This document shows, in pieces, positions 26,132 to 35,938 of a DNA stretch of 64,000 nt. The translations under genes and the position numbers were made by a program. A model generated the notes under the pieces. It did not search any database, had not been told where the DNA came from, and was given only the letters and a program-made list of their open reading frames with translations. Within the stretch, counting starts at the first letter, position 1. Every line of letters begins with the position of its first letter. This DNA comes from JASBYZ01 sp029983705 (GTDB lineage: Bacteria; Actinomycetota; Coriobacteriia; Coriobacteriales; JAEZZM01), in the NCBI GenBank assembly GCA_965119715.1, contig OZ221969.1:1-64000 (forward strand), written 5' to 3'.

Positions 26132-26380
26132 ATGGCAGATGTGAAATCAGAAGAGTATGGAACGCTTCAACGCTTAATTGATGTGCTCTATGCTCACCAA
26201 AAATATGTAAAGAAGGTTGAAGCGCTAGTAACTGCAGAAGTGCATGATTTGCACCCAGACTTGCTTGAGCTCATAAACAATCTTCCACCTGGCACCTACG
26301 ATCGCCAAACCATGTGCGACCAGCTTAATTCTGCAATAAGTGGAAGAGCTTGGGGAATGATTTACGGAACAGTAGAATAG
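26132..26380 (+). CDS. small conserved-looking protein of unknown function
   Basis: An 82-aa soluble protein without recognised motifs. It is rich in Leu/Glu with predicted helices, including TLQRLIDVLYAHQKYVKKVE and LLELINNLPPGTYDRQTMC. It has a good AAGGAAAATTATATAG ribosome site. It is the third gene after the PhoB/PhoR pair (31-nt gap), and its stop codon lies inside a strong terminator palindrome, so it is a real transcribed gene at the end of that operon. A regulatory accessory role is possible; no function is claimed. Confidence 0.6.
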   Translation: MADVKSEEYGTLQRLIDVLYAHQKYVKKVEALVTAEVHDLHPDLLELINNLPPGTYDRQTMCDQLNSAISGRAWGMIYGTVE

Positions 26381-26400
26381 CGCTCATATGAGCGCTATTC
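26375..26400 (+). terminator. bidirectional rho-independent terminator
   Basis: A perfect 26-base palindrome (GAATAGCGCTCAT and its complement) is followed by TTTTTTG on the plus strand. It contains the TAG stop of the 82-aa gene and separates it from the convergent nhaA. Confidence 0.88.
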
Positions 26401-26418
26401 TTTTTTGTTTATCTTTCC

Positions 26419-27777
26419 TTATCCAGCCTTTTTAGCTGGGTGAATCTTTGCATCTATCGATAAGAAGATGAGTCCAATTACCGCAGCTACTACTGAGGCT
26501 GAGAGAATTGCAGTCTTAGCGCCGGTAGTTGCAGCTTCATCACTAAAGGCAAGGCCTGCTATAAGGATTGCCATAGTAAATCCAATACCTGCAAGGATAC
26601 CAACACCTGCAATATGGAACCAGGTAACGTTTCTTGGTAAGTCTGCCACCTTAGCTTTAACAAGAGCAAAGGTAACGCTAAAGATACCAATAGGTTTACC
26701 AATTAAGAGACCGAGGAATACACCAAGGGTTACTGGGCTTGTTACAAGCGCGCCTAAGTCTACTCCCACAAGTCTAATTTGTGCATTAAAGAAGGCAAAG
26801 AGTGGGAGCACTACGAAGTTTGAGAAAGTATTAAGCGCATGCTCAAGTCTAATTAAAGGTGGCTGAGCATAGTGTGATGCTTTTTCAACCTCTGCAACGT
26901 GTGCTGCATACTCTTTTTGTGACATTGGATGAGCATCTGGGATGTATGCCTCGTTTGCAAGACGCATTTTTTCAGAGGCAAACTTTGGAAGCTCATCAAG
27001 CATTACCATAGGCTTTGCAGGAATACAAAAAGCAAGTACAACACCTGCAATGGTTGCATGAATTCCTGAATTAAACACACATACCCAAAGCACAACACCC
27101 ATTAAGAGATATGGCCAGAGTCTATAAATGCGCATCTTGTTAAAGACGATGAGCACCACAACACAGAATGCTGATGCTAAAAGCCACATCATCTGTGGTG
27201 ATGAACCATAAAAGAGCGCAATAACAATAATTGCCACAATATCATCGGCAATCGCAAGCGTGGTAAAAAATACCTTAGCGCCGTGTGGAACCTTATCGCC
27301 CAAAAGCGCCATAACACCTAAGGCAAAGGCAATATCAGTAGCCATAGGAATTGCCCAACCATGGAGCTCTCCTCCAGGCATCACTGAGTTAAATCCAAAA
27401 TAAATAAGTGCAGGAACTGCTACACCACCTAAGGCAGCAAACATTGGAAGTGCTGCTGCCTTAGGATCTGTAAGCTCTCCTACAGTCATTTCGTATTTGA
27501 GTTCAATACCAATCATCAAAAAGAAGATGGTCATGAGCAGATCATTGACAAAAAGCTCTATGCTTAAGCCAACTTGATGGCCGCCTGCATACACGCCAAT
27601 AAAGGTGCTCAAAAAGTCCTGGATTGGAGAATACAGATCGGTATTTGCCACAATTACTGCAGCTATCGCAGCTATAACCATGAAAGCAGCAGCAACGGTG
27701 GATGAACTAAAGAAGTTTGAAAGCTTCTCTTTTCTCGCGGCTCGATTTTCTAATTGCGGAACTATGATTGAATTCAA
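26419..27777 (-). CDS. nhaA: Na+/H+ antiporter NhaA
   Basis: A 452-aa, 12-helix antiporter. The paired aspartates are in the TLAIADDIVAIIVIALFYG segment, and GVAVPALIYFGFN and GWAIPMATDIAFALG are the unwound-helix regions that coordinate Na+. A loop insertion (about residues 255-310) makes it longer than E. coli NhaA. The likely start is TTG at 27777, with AAAGG eight bases before it, one base after the ppaC stop; reading back to the TTG at 27795 would place that site inside the gene. It controls sodium and pH homeostasis. Confidence 0.92.
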   Translation of the reverse strand: MNSIIVPQLENRAARKEKLSNFFSSSTVAAAFMVIAAIAAVIVANTDLYSPIQDFLSTFIGVYAGGHQVGLSIELFVNDLLMTIFFLMIGIELKYEMTVGELTDPKAAALPMFAALGGVAVPALIYFGFNSVMPGGELHGWAIPMATDIAFALGVMALLGDKVPHGAKVFFTTLAIADDIVAIIVIALFYGSSPQMMWLLASAFCVVVLIVFNKMRIYRLWPYLLMGVVLWVCVFNSGIHATIAGVVLAFCIPAKPMVMLDELPKFASEKMRLANEAYIPDAHPMSQKEYAAHVAEVEKASHYAQPPLIRLEHALNTFSNFVVLPLFAFFNAQIRLVGVDLGALVTSPVTLGVFLGLLIGKPIGIFSVTFALVKAKVADLPRNVTWFHIAGVGILAGIGFTMAILIAGLAFSDEAATTGAKTAILSASVVAAVIGLIFLSIDAKIHPAKKAG

Positions 27778-27778
27778 A

Positions 27779-28711
27779 TTACATACCTTTTGCAATTAGT
27801 GGGGCGGCTATTTGCTTCTTTCTTGAAAGTACGCCTGGCATCCAAACGCCCTCCTCACTTGATGTAAAGTTTAGGGCCTCTTCTACAAAGCTCTTCTCGC
27901 CCACAACAAATACCTGTGAGCCTTCTTCTAAGATATCGGTAATAAGAAGTACCATGGTGTCGCCTTGAACGCTCTCACGATACTTTTCCATCTCTTTAAG
28001 AAGTTCTGCAGTGTTTGAGAGCACCTTATCTTTATTAACGGTCTCAAATTGGCCGATAAATACATGTCTTGAGCCAATCTCAAACTTTTTGGTGTCTCTT
28101 GAAACGATTTGCTCAAGCGTAAAATCATCGGTTCCGCGAGCAGAAAATACCCATTTACCGTACTCAATTGGGTCAACGCCTACAACTTCAGCGAGCTCGG
28201 CCACAATTTTTCTGTCAAATTGAGTTGCAGTTGGGCTCTTTAAAATAACGGTATCAGTTAAAATTGCTGAGAGCAGACAAGCTGCGATGCCCTTTGGATA
28301 TTCAACTCCGTAGTGATTAAAACGGCTGCAAACAATTGTTGAAGTTGATCCAATTGGAAGATTTAAAAATAAAATTGGATTTGGGGTTTGAATGTCTGCA
28401 ACACGGTGGTGATCTAAAATTTCAATAAGCTCTGCATTTTCAATACCATCAACAGTTTGTGAAAGCTCATTGTGGTCGCATAAGATAAGCTTTTGCTTTA
28501 CCTCTGATGGCTCAATTCCATCAATTAAAACTGGTGGCTCTACACCATGTTTTTCAAATATAGCTTGGGACTCTTTTGGAAGAGGTCCAAGGCAGCTAGC
28601 CTGGTATTCATTGTTTGGGTCAACTTGATTTTTGAGCCAAGCATATCCAACAGCAGACATGATTGCATCATTGTCAGGGTTCTTATGACCACATACAATT
28701 ACTTTTGCCAT
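27779..28711 (-). CDS. ppaC: manganese-dependent inorganic pyrophosphatase
   Basis: A 310-aa family II (DHH/DHHA2) pyrophosphatase. Metal ligands are in VCGHKNPDNDAIMSAVGYAW, KLILCDHNE and IEILDHHRVADI. The C-terminal DHHA2 domain contains SRKKQIAAPLI at the end. It hydrolyses pyrophosphate from biosynthesis, including the CoA ligase reaction encoded at 55581-57146. The gene precedes nhaA with one base between. Confidence 0.94.
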   Translation of the reverse strand: MAKVIVCGHKNPDNDAIMSAVGYAWLKNQVDPNNEYQASCLGPLPKESQAIFEKHGVEPPVLIDGIEPSEVKQKLILCDHNELSQTVDGIENAELIEILDHHRVADIQTPNPILFLNLPIGSTSTIVCSRFNHYGVEYPKGIAACLLSAILTDTVILKSPTATQFDRKIVAELAEVVGVDPIEYGKWVFSARGTDDFTLEQIVSRDTKKFEIGSRHVFIGQFETVNKDKVLSNTAELLKEMEKYRESVQGDTMVLLITDILEEGSQVFVVGEKSFVEEALNFTSSEEGVWMPGVLSRKKQIAAPLIAKGM

Positions 28712-28787
28712 GCTTTCCTCCTTACAAATTTAATCAATCTTTTACTTAACTTATTAAAACATGGATGTACCCTAATTAGGACTGAAA

Positions 28788-31148
28788 TTAGCCCTCAATT
28801 TTTACTATAGGTGCAAATCCAAGCATTAAACGCTTTGTTTGGCCAGATTTTTCAAAACATACACTAATTTGGTCACCCTCTGCAGAAACTACCTTACCTC
28901 TACCAAAGGTTTTGTGAGATACATAGTCTCCTATCTCATACTTAGTGAGGCCGCTTTGAGCACTTGACTGACCCGCGCTCTTTTTGGCACCACTTGAGCG
29001 AGTTTGAGCACCATAAATCTTGCCTCCGTACATGTCTGAACCGGTACCAGAACCAAAGGTTCCGTGCCTGTCCCCGCGCTTTTCCCAGCCCACACCAGAA
29101 AATCCGTGAGAACCAATGCCTGCAAGTTCAATATAGTCTTCTGGAATCTCATCAATAAATCTTGAGCGTGGGTTTGACTGGGTTGAGCCAAACATATGTC
29201 TGGTGCTTGCATAGCTTAAGTGCAGCTTTTTCATGGCACGAGTGATTGCCACATAGGCAAGCCTGCGCTCTTCTTCCATCTCTTGAGGATCTTGCATAGC
29301 TGATGAGTGCGGGAAGATATAGTCTTCCATACCTGCTACAAATACGATTGGAAACTCAAGACCTTTTGCAGAGTGGATGGTCATCATAGTAATGTAGCCT
29401 GCTCCACTCTCTACTGAATCAAGATCACTTCTAAGTGCGAGCCACTCTAAGAAATCCTGTAAGCTACCGCGCTCACTTTGAATTGCCTCATCTTTAGCAA
29501 GCGCCTCTTTTGCAGCCTCTAAGTTATCTGCATTTTGCGCCTCAAAGTCTTTAAGCTCAAGAGCTTCTGCCTGGGCTTCCTCATAGCGCATAACTGCAAA
29601 GTCATCAGCTACCGATAAAAACTCGTTAATGTTTTCAATACGGCCGTCAGCCTCAAGGGTGTGCTCTGCCTTAAAGGCCTCACGCAGTCCTGAGTCATCT
29701 ACGATTTGCTCAACAACCTGTCTGAGCTCGCCTGAATAGCGCCTGATAGACTCGATGATATTAATAAACTTAGCGAGATTGTTTCTGGTGCGCGAATTAT
29801 AGTTTTCATCGTCTGCAATAGCTGCTTGAGCCGCTGCATAAAAAGAAATCCCCTCATCAGAGGCATCTTTTTCTATCTTTCCTATAGTCGCGTCTCCAAT
29901 GCCGCGCCTAGGGGTATTGATGATGCGCTTAATTGACATATCATCATCTGGGTTGAGTGCAGCCTTGAGGTAGGCAATTACATCTCTAATTTCTGCGCGG
30001 TCAAAAAAGCGTACGCCTCCAACAATCTTATAGCTCACGCCTGCCCTCAAAAACATATCCTCTAAGATACGGGACTGAGCGTTTGTCCTATAAAATACTG
30101 CAATATCAGCGTATGAGCTGCCAGCTCCTACAAGCTGCTCAATCTTTGAGGCAATGTATCTTCCCTCATCGCGCTCATCACTTGCTTGGTACACCTCGAT
30201 CTTATCGCCCGCACCTGAGCTTGTATAAAGTGACTTATCTTTTCGAGCTGAGTTATTTTTAACCACCGCATTTGCAGCAGCCAAAATATTTCCCGTAGAG
30301 CGGTAGTTTTCTTCAAGCTTAATGGTGCGCGCCTCAGTGTAGTCTTTTTCAAAATTTAAGATGTTTGAGATGTCAGCACCACGCCACGAATAAATAGACT
30401 GGTCATCATCACCAACTACCATTACGTTTTTGTATTTTTGACCCAAGAGCTTGACGAGGGCATACTGAGCCTTGTTGGTATCTTGATACTCATCAACACT
30501 GATATACCTAAAACGCTCTTGATAGCTTTCTAAAACAGACTCATTATCGCGCAGAAGTAGGTAAGTATTAACTAAGAGGTCATCAAAGTCCATAGCCTGC
30601 GCAAGCTTGAGGCGGCGCTGAAGCTCAGAGTAAATCTTTGAGATAGCGCGGTAGACCTCAGACTGATTTGACATTGTTTGTTCAAACTCTTTAGGAGTTA
30701 TGAGATTATTTTTTGCATTAGAAATAACTGATCGCACCAAATTGAGTGGATAGCGCTTTAAGTCGTAATTAAAGGCCGCCATAATCTCTTTAAGCAGGCG
30801 CTTTGAGTCTGAGTCATCATAGATAATAAAGTTTGGCGAGTAACCCAAAAGGTCTGCATCTGAGCGTAACATACGTACACACATGGCGTGAAAGGTAAGC
30901 ACCCACATGCCGCGCATACTTGACTGAAGTAAGGTGCCAAGACGCTCTTTCATCTCTTTTGCAGCCTTATTAGTAAAGGTAATTGCTAGTATTTGCCACG
31001 GATATACCCCGTGATTGAGCACTTGGTTTGCAATTCTATAGGTGAGAACTCTTGTCTTTCCCGTACCGGCTCCCGCTAATACTAAAAGCGGGCCTTCAGT
31101 TGTCTCAACAGCTTCTTTTTGAGCTGCATTTAACACGCTTAAATCCAC
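28788..31148 (-). CDS. UvrD/PcrA-type ATP-dependent DNA helicase
   Basis: A 786-aa superfamily 1A helicase. Motif I is LVLAGAGTGKTRVLTYRIA near residue 24, motif II VDEYQDTNKAQY, motif III DQSIYSWRGADISN, motif V TIHSAKGLEFPIVFVAGMED and motif VI YVAITRAMKKLHL. A Gly/Ser linker ends in a Tudor-like C-terminal domain (YEIGDYVSHKTFGRGKVV), as in PcrA. It acts in nucleotide excision and mismatch repair and removes RecA filaments. Confidence 0.95.
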   Translation of the reverse strand: MDLSVLNAAQKEAVETTEGPLLVLAGAGTGKTRVLTYRIANQVLNHGVYPWQILAITFTNKAAKEMKERLGTLLQSSMRGMWVLTFHAMCVRMLRSDADLLGYSPNFIIYDDSDSKRLLKEIMAAFNYDLKRYPLNLVRSVISNAKNNLITPKEFEQTMSNQSEVYRAISKIYSELQRRLKLAQAMDFDDLLVNTYLLLRDNESVLESYQERFRYISVDEYQDTNKAQYALVKLLGQKYKNVMVVGDDDQSIYSWRGADISNILNFEKDYTEARTIKLEENYRSTGNILAAANAVVKNNSARKDKSLYTSSGAGDKIEVYQASDERDEGRYIASKIEQLVGAGSSYADIAVFYRTNAQSRILEDMFLRAGVSYKIVGGVRFFDRAEIRDVIAYLKAALNPDDDMSIKRIINTPRRGIGDATIGKIEKDASDEGISFYAAAQAAIADDENYNSRTRNNLAKFINIIESIRRYSGELRQVVEQIVDDSGLREAFKAEHTLEADGRIENINEFLSVADDFAVMRYEEAQAEALELKDFEAQNADNLEAAKEALAKDEAIQSERGSLQDFLEWLALRSDLDSVESGAGYITMMTIHSAKGLEFPIVFVAGMEDYIFPHSSAMQDPQEMEEERRLAYVAITRAMKKLHLSYASTRHMFGSTQSNPRSRFIDEIPEDYIELAGIGSHGFSGVGWEKRGDRHGTFGSGTGSDMYGGKIYGAQTRSSGAKKSAGQSSAQSGLTKYEIGDYVSHKTFGRGKVVSAEGDQISVCFEKSGQTKRLMLGFAPIVKIEG

Positions 31149-31182
31149 AGATAATCAAACTTTCTTTTAAACTAAAAAACTC

Positions 31183-32070
31183 TTAGGCATACATTCTGTA
31201 AATAAAATACCCTATGACTAAGACACCTAAAATAATGCGGTAGTAACCAAAGGGCTTAAAGTCATTAGTTTTAATAAATTTAAGTAAGAATTTAATAGCT
31301 AAAATTGAAACTAAGAGGGCAATGACCATACCAAAGATTAGAATGGTGAGCTCATACGAGCTAAAGCTATTGCCTTTAATAAAGAACTTTACAAGCTTTA
31401 GAAGAGATGCACCAAACATTATTGGAATTGCCATATAAAAAGAAAACTCAGTAGCAAGTGTTCTTGAGGTGCCAAGTAAGAGACCACCTAAGATAGTAGA
31501 TCCAGAACGAGACGTTCCTGGCACAAGTGAGAGCACCTGAAAAAATCCAATGCCGAGCGCTTTTTTATATGAGAGCTCTTGCATACTCTCAAGTTCATGA
31601 GCGCCGCCATCGTTTGCAAAGTGAGCACCGTCTGTAGCACTCTCAAATTTCTTAGCTCGCCAATTTTCTATCAGAATAAAGGCAATACCATAGACAATAA
31701 GTGCTCCTGCAACTACCCAAGGGTTATAGAGCTTCTCTTCCATAATATCATTGAGAAGGAGGCCAAATATTGCAGCAGGAATCGCACCAACAATAATTTT
31801 TGACCAGGTAATCCAGGTGTTACGTTTTTCTTCAAGACTCTTTGAAGGAGCAAGAGGATTTAATCGGTTAAAGTACAAAATTACGACTGCTAAAATAGCG
31901 CCTAGTTGGATGACTACCAAAAACATATTCCAAAAGTCATCTGTAACGTTTAGCTTTATAAATTCATCGACCAAAATCATATGTCCGGTAGATGAAACTG
32001 GAAGCCACTCAGTAATACCTTCTACCAAACCAATAATGAGTACTTTTACAAGCTCAATAACAAAATCCAT
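31183..32070 (-). CDS. uppP: undecaprenyl-diphosphatase
   Basis: A 295-aa, eight-helix membrane enzyme (BacA). The catalytic motifs are [20 protein letters not shown] near residue 15 and [20 protein letters not shown] near residue 187. It removes phosphate from undecaprenyl diphosphate to recycle the lipid carrier for cell-wall synthesis and confers bacitracin tolerance. It immediately follows the DMT transporter (abutting stop and start codons). Confidence 0.95.
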   Translation of the reverse strand: MDFVIELVKVLIIGLVEGITEWLPVSSTGHMILVDEFIKLNVTDDFWNMFLVVIQLGAILAVVILYFNRLNPLAPSKSLEEKRNTWITWSKIIVGAIPAAIFGLLLNDIMEEKLYNPWVVAGALIVYGIAFILIENWRAKKFESATDGAHFANDGGAHELESMQELSYKKALGIGFFQVLSLVPGTSRSGSTILGGLLLGTSRTLATEFSFYMAIPIMFGASLLKLVKFFIKGNSFSSYELTILIFGMVIALLVSILAIKFLLKFIKTNDFKPFGYYRIILGVLVIGYFIYRMYA

Positions 32071-32991
32071 CTAGAAACTCCCTTTAGAAGAAATAACAAG
32101 ACCCACAAGAACTGCAATAATTCCCGCAATAGATGCAAGGTTTAGTTGTTCTCCCAAAAACAAAAAGGAAGCTACAACTGTGACTACAGGAATTAAATAT
32201 AGATACAGTGAGGACTTTACTTCTCCAAGTTTTTCAATTGCTAAATTCCAAAGCACGTAGTTAAGCGCAGATCCACCAAGTGCCAAAAAGCCTAAGTTTG
32301 CCCAGACTACAGGACCACCATTACATATCCAACTAAAGTCTACGCTCATAAATGGAAACATAAAGAACGCACTAATGATTCCCCAGAAAAATATACGCTT
32401 AGTTACTGCTAAAGAATCAAATTCCTTAATCTCACCACTATCTTCAGTTTTTGGCTCAAAGCTGCCCATTCTAATCTCTCTAATAGAAATTGAATAGCCT
32501 GCCCAGGTGATTGCTGCAAGTATAGCTAAGGCATCACCTAGAAATGAAGGAGAAATCTCACTAAAGTTTCCACCGGTAGATACCAACACCACACCCATAA
32601 GAGATATAACAAAGCCCAAGAAAAACCTTGCCTGTGGCTTAAAACCGTATACGAGCCAAAAGGCAAGCGCGGTAAATATAGGTGCCAAATCTGCAAGCAC
32701 GCCAACATTTGCAACCTTAGTATGCATGAGCGCAGTATTTTCAAATATAAAGTAGAGGGACACTCCAAAGATGCCGGCACCAATATAGGGAATCTCTTTT
32801 TTAAAACCCTCAAAGGGTACACCTTTGGGTTTTAGAAGGCTCAAACATGCCCAGGCTAAAATAAAGCGAGAAAGCAATATCTCATATGGGGTTGCCCCTG
32901 CATCCAAAAGCACTCTACTAAATATAAAAGTTAGACCCCAAAGAGTCACACAGATTAAGGCAAAAATAGTGCCCTGCGCGTTCCTTGACAT
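32071..32991 (-). CDS. EamA/DMT-superfamily transporter
   Basis: A 306-aa, ten-helix permease with two EamA repeats, the first beginning TIFALICVTLWGLTFIFSRV and the second from DALAILAAITWAGYSI to GLVISSK. Substrate cannot be read from sequence; family members export amino acids or nucleosides, or import sugar phosphates. The ATG at 32991 is chosen because AGGAGAGAG precedes it; the ATG 17 codons earlier would place this site within the gene. It is divergent from the universal stress gene and precedes uppP. Confidence 0.85.
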   Translation of the reverse strand: MSRNAQGTIFALICVTLWGLTFIFSRVLLDAGATPYEILLSRFILAWACLSLLKPKGVPFEGFKKEIPYIGAGIFGVSLYFIFENTALMHTKVANVGVLADLAPIFTALAFWLVYGFKPQARFFLGFVISLMGVVLVSTGGNFSEISPSFLGDALAILAAITWAGYSISIREIRMGSFEPKTEDSGEIKEFDSLAVTKRIFFWGIISAFFMFPFMSVDFSWICNGGPVVWANLGFLALGGSALNYVLWNLAIEKLGEVKSSLYLYLIPVVTVVASFLFLGEQLNLASIAGIIAVLVGLVISSKGSF

Positions 32992-33101
32992 CTCTCTCCT
33001 TTTTGTTGTCTTAGCTTTTTTACGAATAAGTTTCTTTGTCAATTAAGTTTATAATAGGAAATGATTGTAATACCTTACAATGCCTGAAAGGGGCATAAGT
33101 C

Positions 33102-33542
33102 ATGGCATACAAGAAAATCTTTCTTGCGCTCGATGATTCTCCACAAATGGACTACGTTTTTGAGCGTGCACTAGAAACTGCCGCACTTCATAAGGCTCAT
33201 CTTTTAATAGGCCATGTCGTAAATAGTGGACCTATGGAAGCTAAGTCCTCTCTTCCTCACGACTATATTCCTAATCAGATTCATGAATATGATGCACTTA
33301 TTGAACCCTACCTAAAACGGGCACAAGCTACTGAGGAAATTGCAAGTGTGCAATACACAAACCTTACCGGTCCTATTAGAGAAACGCTTTTAGAAGAAGA
33401 GATCATGCCATTTGATCCTGATTTAGTCATCTGTGGAGCTCGCGGGCTTTCGGTAATTAAATACGCCTTACTGGGAAGCGTTTCGTCCTTTTTAGTAAAG
33501 CATGTAGAATGTGATGTACTCGTAATCAAAAACAAGGAGTAG
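33102..33542 (+). CDS. universal stress protein, UspA family
   Basis: A 146-aa single USP domain. The C-terminal ATP-binding loop reads ICGARGLSVIKYALLGSVSS, the usual G-x2-G-x9-G-[ST] pattern. It starts YKKIFLALDDSPQMDYVFERA. Such proteins are induced by starvation, stress or anaerobiosis. GAAAGGGGCATAAGTC precedes ATG. Its stop overlaps the AAGGAGTAGG site of thyX, so the two are linked. Confidence 0.9.
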   Translation: MAYKKIFLALDDSPQMDYVFERALETAALHKAHLLIGHVVNSGPMEAKSSLPHDYIPNQIHEYDALIEPYLKRAQATEEIASVQYTNLTGPIRETLLEEEIMPFDPDLVICGARGLSVIKYALLGSVSSFLVKHVECDVLVIKNKE

Positions 33543-33543
33543 G

Positions 33544-34470
33544 ATGCCTCATATGAAAACTCAAGCGAAAGTAATTATGGACTCACTTGTAAACGGAGTG
33601 AGAGTTACCACGCTCGAAGTTAGTTTTCCACGCTTTATCTTGCCGGAATTTAACACGCACCGCGTCTTTTCAAGAAATTCGGCTTCTTCACGTGCACGCT
33701 CAATTAAAAGAACCTTTAAAGAGGTTATGGAAGAGCCCTTTATCCCAGATCCTTTTACCAAAAATCAAAAGGGCATGAGCGGTGTTGCAGTAGACGATAG
33801 TTTCCAAGAAGAGTCAAAGACTTACTGGATTGAGGCTCGTGACCAGGCGGTATTAAGTGCACTTGACCTCTTAGTTGGTAGAGAGAAACGTCAAGAGCTT
33901 ATTGGCGATAAGGTCTATGACTACGAGAAAGTTATTGATAACTATAAAATGGCAGAGGATAGCCCCTCCATCCACAAACAGCACGTTAACCGTATTTTAG
34001 AGCCATTTATGTATCACACCACTATTGTAAGCTCTACTGAGTGGGATAACTTTTTTGAGCTTCGCCTTGCACCAGATGCCCAACCAGAAATAAACCTCTT
34101 AGCTCACAAGATGAAAGAGGCAATGGACAGCTCAAAACCTGTTGAAAGATGCTATCACCTCCCTTACATGGAATACGATGAGCTCCCTGAAGCCTTTGAT
34201 GTTAAGAGATCTGTTGCAAGCTGTGCTTCAGTTTCATACAAATCACCATCAGAGTTAAATGACAGTGCAGTTGAGAGAATCTTTAAGATTATGCTTGACT
34301 CAAAGCACATGTCACCATTTGAACACCAAGCTTTAGCTCCTGAGCACTTGGATGAGGTGCTTGAATTAATGGGCTGGCAGCTCAGCCAAAAAGAGGGCAT
34401 AGATTTTGCCGGAAACTTTAGAGGCGATATCGTACAACTCAGAAAAATTATGGAAGTGCTCATCAAATGA
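33544..34470 (+). CDS. thyX: FAD-dependent thymidylate synthase
   Basis: A 308-aa flavin-dependent thymidylate synthase (dUMP to dTMP). The ThyX motif appears as NTHRVFSRNSASSRARSIKR near residue 37. The length is greater than the usual 220-250 aa, matching the long-form subfamily. It provides the substrate of Tmk. AAGGAG lies in front of the start, overlapping the stress gene's end, and its own end overlaps the LOG gene by four bases. Confidence 0.92.
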   Translation: MPHMKTQAKVIMDSLVNGVRVTTLEVSFPRFILPEFNTHRVFSRNSASSRARSIKRTFKEVMEEPFIPDPFTKNQKGMSGVAVDDSFQEESKTYWIEARDQAVLSALDLLVGREKRQELIGDKVYDYEKVIDNYKMAEDSPSIHKQHVNRILEPFMYHTTIVSSTEWDNFFELRLAPDAQPEINLLAHKMKEAMDSSKPVERCYHLPYMEYDELPEAFDVKRSVASCASVSYKSPSELNDSAVERIFKIMLDSKHMSPFEHQALAPEHLDEVLELMGWQLSQKEGIDFAGNFRGDIVQLRKIMEVLIK

Positions 34471-35054
34471 TATTTTGCATTTTTGGAGGCTCTAACCCAG
34501 GAAATAATCCACGCTTTGCCGAGGTCTCAAAGGAATTTATTAGCGAGATAGCTGAGCGTGGTCACTCATTTGTCTACGGTGGTGGCTCTGATGGCATCAT
34601 GGGGCTTACCGCAACTACTGCCCTTGAAAAACACGCGCATGTAACTGGCATTATTCCTCAATTTTTGATGACTGCTGAAAACGCAAAGGCTGATATTGAT
34701 GAGTTAATAGTTACTGATACCTTATATGAGCGCCTCGAATTAATGATGCAAAAATCAGACGTAATTGTGGCGCTCCCAGGAGGCTTTGGTACTATGCAGG
34801 AATTTTTTACTGCAATTACCAAGTCACAACTGGGCAGACATGAAAAACCACTGGTTATTGTAAATGTGGACGGATACTATAATCCGCTTATAAGTTTAGT
34901 GCGTACTATTATGGATGAAGATTTTGCACCTCAGGAGAACTCTTCTCTCTTTATTGAGGTCACAAGTCCACAAGAACTTTTTGAGGAACTCCCAAACTTT
35001 AAGCCAAACATTGGCAATAAATTTAAGGGACGAGAAAACCCTCTACTTAAATAG
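34467..35054 (+). CDS. LOG-family Rossmann protein (TIGR00730 type)
   Basis: A 195-aa protein with GGSNPGNNPRF near the start, YGGGSDGIMG near residue 39 and PGGFGTMQEFFTAITKSQLG near residue 97. These are the hallmarks of the lysine-decarboxylase-like LOG family, cytokinin-riboside-5'-monophosphate phosphoribohydrolases that split base from nucleotide. In bacteria the physiological substrate is often unclear; nucleotide salvage fits the coupled thyX. It overlaps the thyX stop (ATGA) and converges with cbiK. Confidence 0.88.
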   Translation: MIFCIFGGSNPGNNPRFAEVSKEFISEIAERGHSFVYGGGSDGIMGLTATTALEKHAHVTGIIPQFLMTAENAKADIDELIVTDTLYERLELMMQKSDVIVALPGGFGTMQEFFTAITKSQLGRHEKPLVIVNVDGYYNPLISLVRTIMDEDFAPQENSSLFIEVTSPQELFEELPNFKPNIGNKFKGRENPLLK

Positions 35055-35852
35055 ATTAGCTGATTCTTTGAGGCGCTTAAGATAGACATTGAGCACCTCT
35101 TCTATTTCCCCTAGGCCCTTCTCAAATGCCTCAACCGTATAGCCTTTGTTGCTGAGTACACTAAACCAGGAATCTTCATCTTCCTTTGAGGCCATATCAT
35201 TTTTAGCGTGATCTCCTGCTACAAATAAAAGGGGTGCAAGCTTTACCTTTGAAAGCTTACCAAAGTCCTTCTCATACCCCTCAATTTGTGCGAGTGCATC
35301 CTCAAAACTTGGATAGCCTTCAACTGTAGCAATAATAATGTTTGGAAAAGACCTTAGACACTCATAGGCAAGTGCTGGGTATGCTGCATTCATTGGATGC
35401 TCTGAGCCGTGTCCCATGAGCACTAAGACTTCATCATAGAGAGGTTTATACTCTTCTTTTAGAATAGACAAAACTTCTTTGTAGTCTTCTGGACCATAAA
35501 ACAGAGGCTTTCCTAAAACAATCTGTTCAAAACTTTCTTGATGTAACATGACTTGAAAGGCAATTTTATGAAATTCAGAGCCTGCAATTAAATGCATTGG
35601 TTGAACAAGAACTCTTTTGACGCCTTCACAAGCAAGTTTATCTAAAATACTTTGGGGGCTATGATAAAAATTTCCCCTATCCGCAAGCTTTTTTCTAATG
35701 GTATGAGAGGTGTATGCAAGCTCTGTTTGCACCTGTGGATACTCATCTGAAACAAGTTTATAGAGGCAATCAATACTTTTTTCTCTCACTTCATCTATGC
35801 TTACGCCAAAACTCACGAGCACAATTGCATCAATATTTACTTGTTCTCCCAC
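35043..35852 (-). CDS. cbiK: sirohydrochlorin cobaltochelatase CbiK-type
   Basis: A 269-aa class II chelatase. IVLVSFG near the start, the His-containing VQPMHLIAGSEFHKI near residue 105 and LMGHGSEHPMNAAYPAL near residue 158 are CbiK/HemH-superfamily metal-site features. It inserts cobalt (or other metals) into sirohydrochlorin for anaerobic cobalamin synthesis. The GTG at 35852 is assigned because AGGAGAGCGT precedes it; the longer reading from 35885 would begin inside the terminator of the upstream gene. No other cob genes are nearby, so it stands alone. Confidence 0.87.
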   Translation of the reverse strand: MGEQVNIDAIVLVSFGVSIDEVREKSIDCLYKLVSDEYPQVQTELAYTSHTIRKKLADRGNFYHSPQSILDKLACEGVKRVLVQPMHLIAGSEFHKIAFQVMLHQESFEQIVLGKPLFYGPEDYKEVLSILKEEYKPLYDEVLVLMGHGSEHPMNAAYPALAYECLRSFPNIIIATVEGYPSFEDALAQIEGYEKDFGKLSKVKLAPLLFVAGDHAKNDMASKEDEDSWFSVLSNKGYTVEAFEKGLGEIEEVLNVYLKRLKESANLFK

Positions 35853-35873
35853 ACGCTCTCCTATCAAGAAAAA

Positions 35874-35901
35874 AGCAGGTAGCAAATCTAAACTACCTGC
35901 T
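35874..35901 (-). terminator. rho-independent terminator of the DUF2628 gene
   Basis: A 9-bp perfect stem (AGCAGGTAG / CTACCTGCT) with a 10-nt loop is followed on the minus strand by TTTTTTC. It lies between the DUF2628 gene and cbiK and rules out an extended cbiK start. Confidence 0.88.
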
Positions 35902-35938
35902 TATACTCATTATTTTCTCAAATCAAAAAACTGAGATA

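Noticed and set aside
35853..35885. Longer CbiK start at ATG 35885
   Set aside because: That codon lies in the 3' arm of a strong terminator hairpin.
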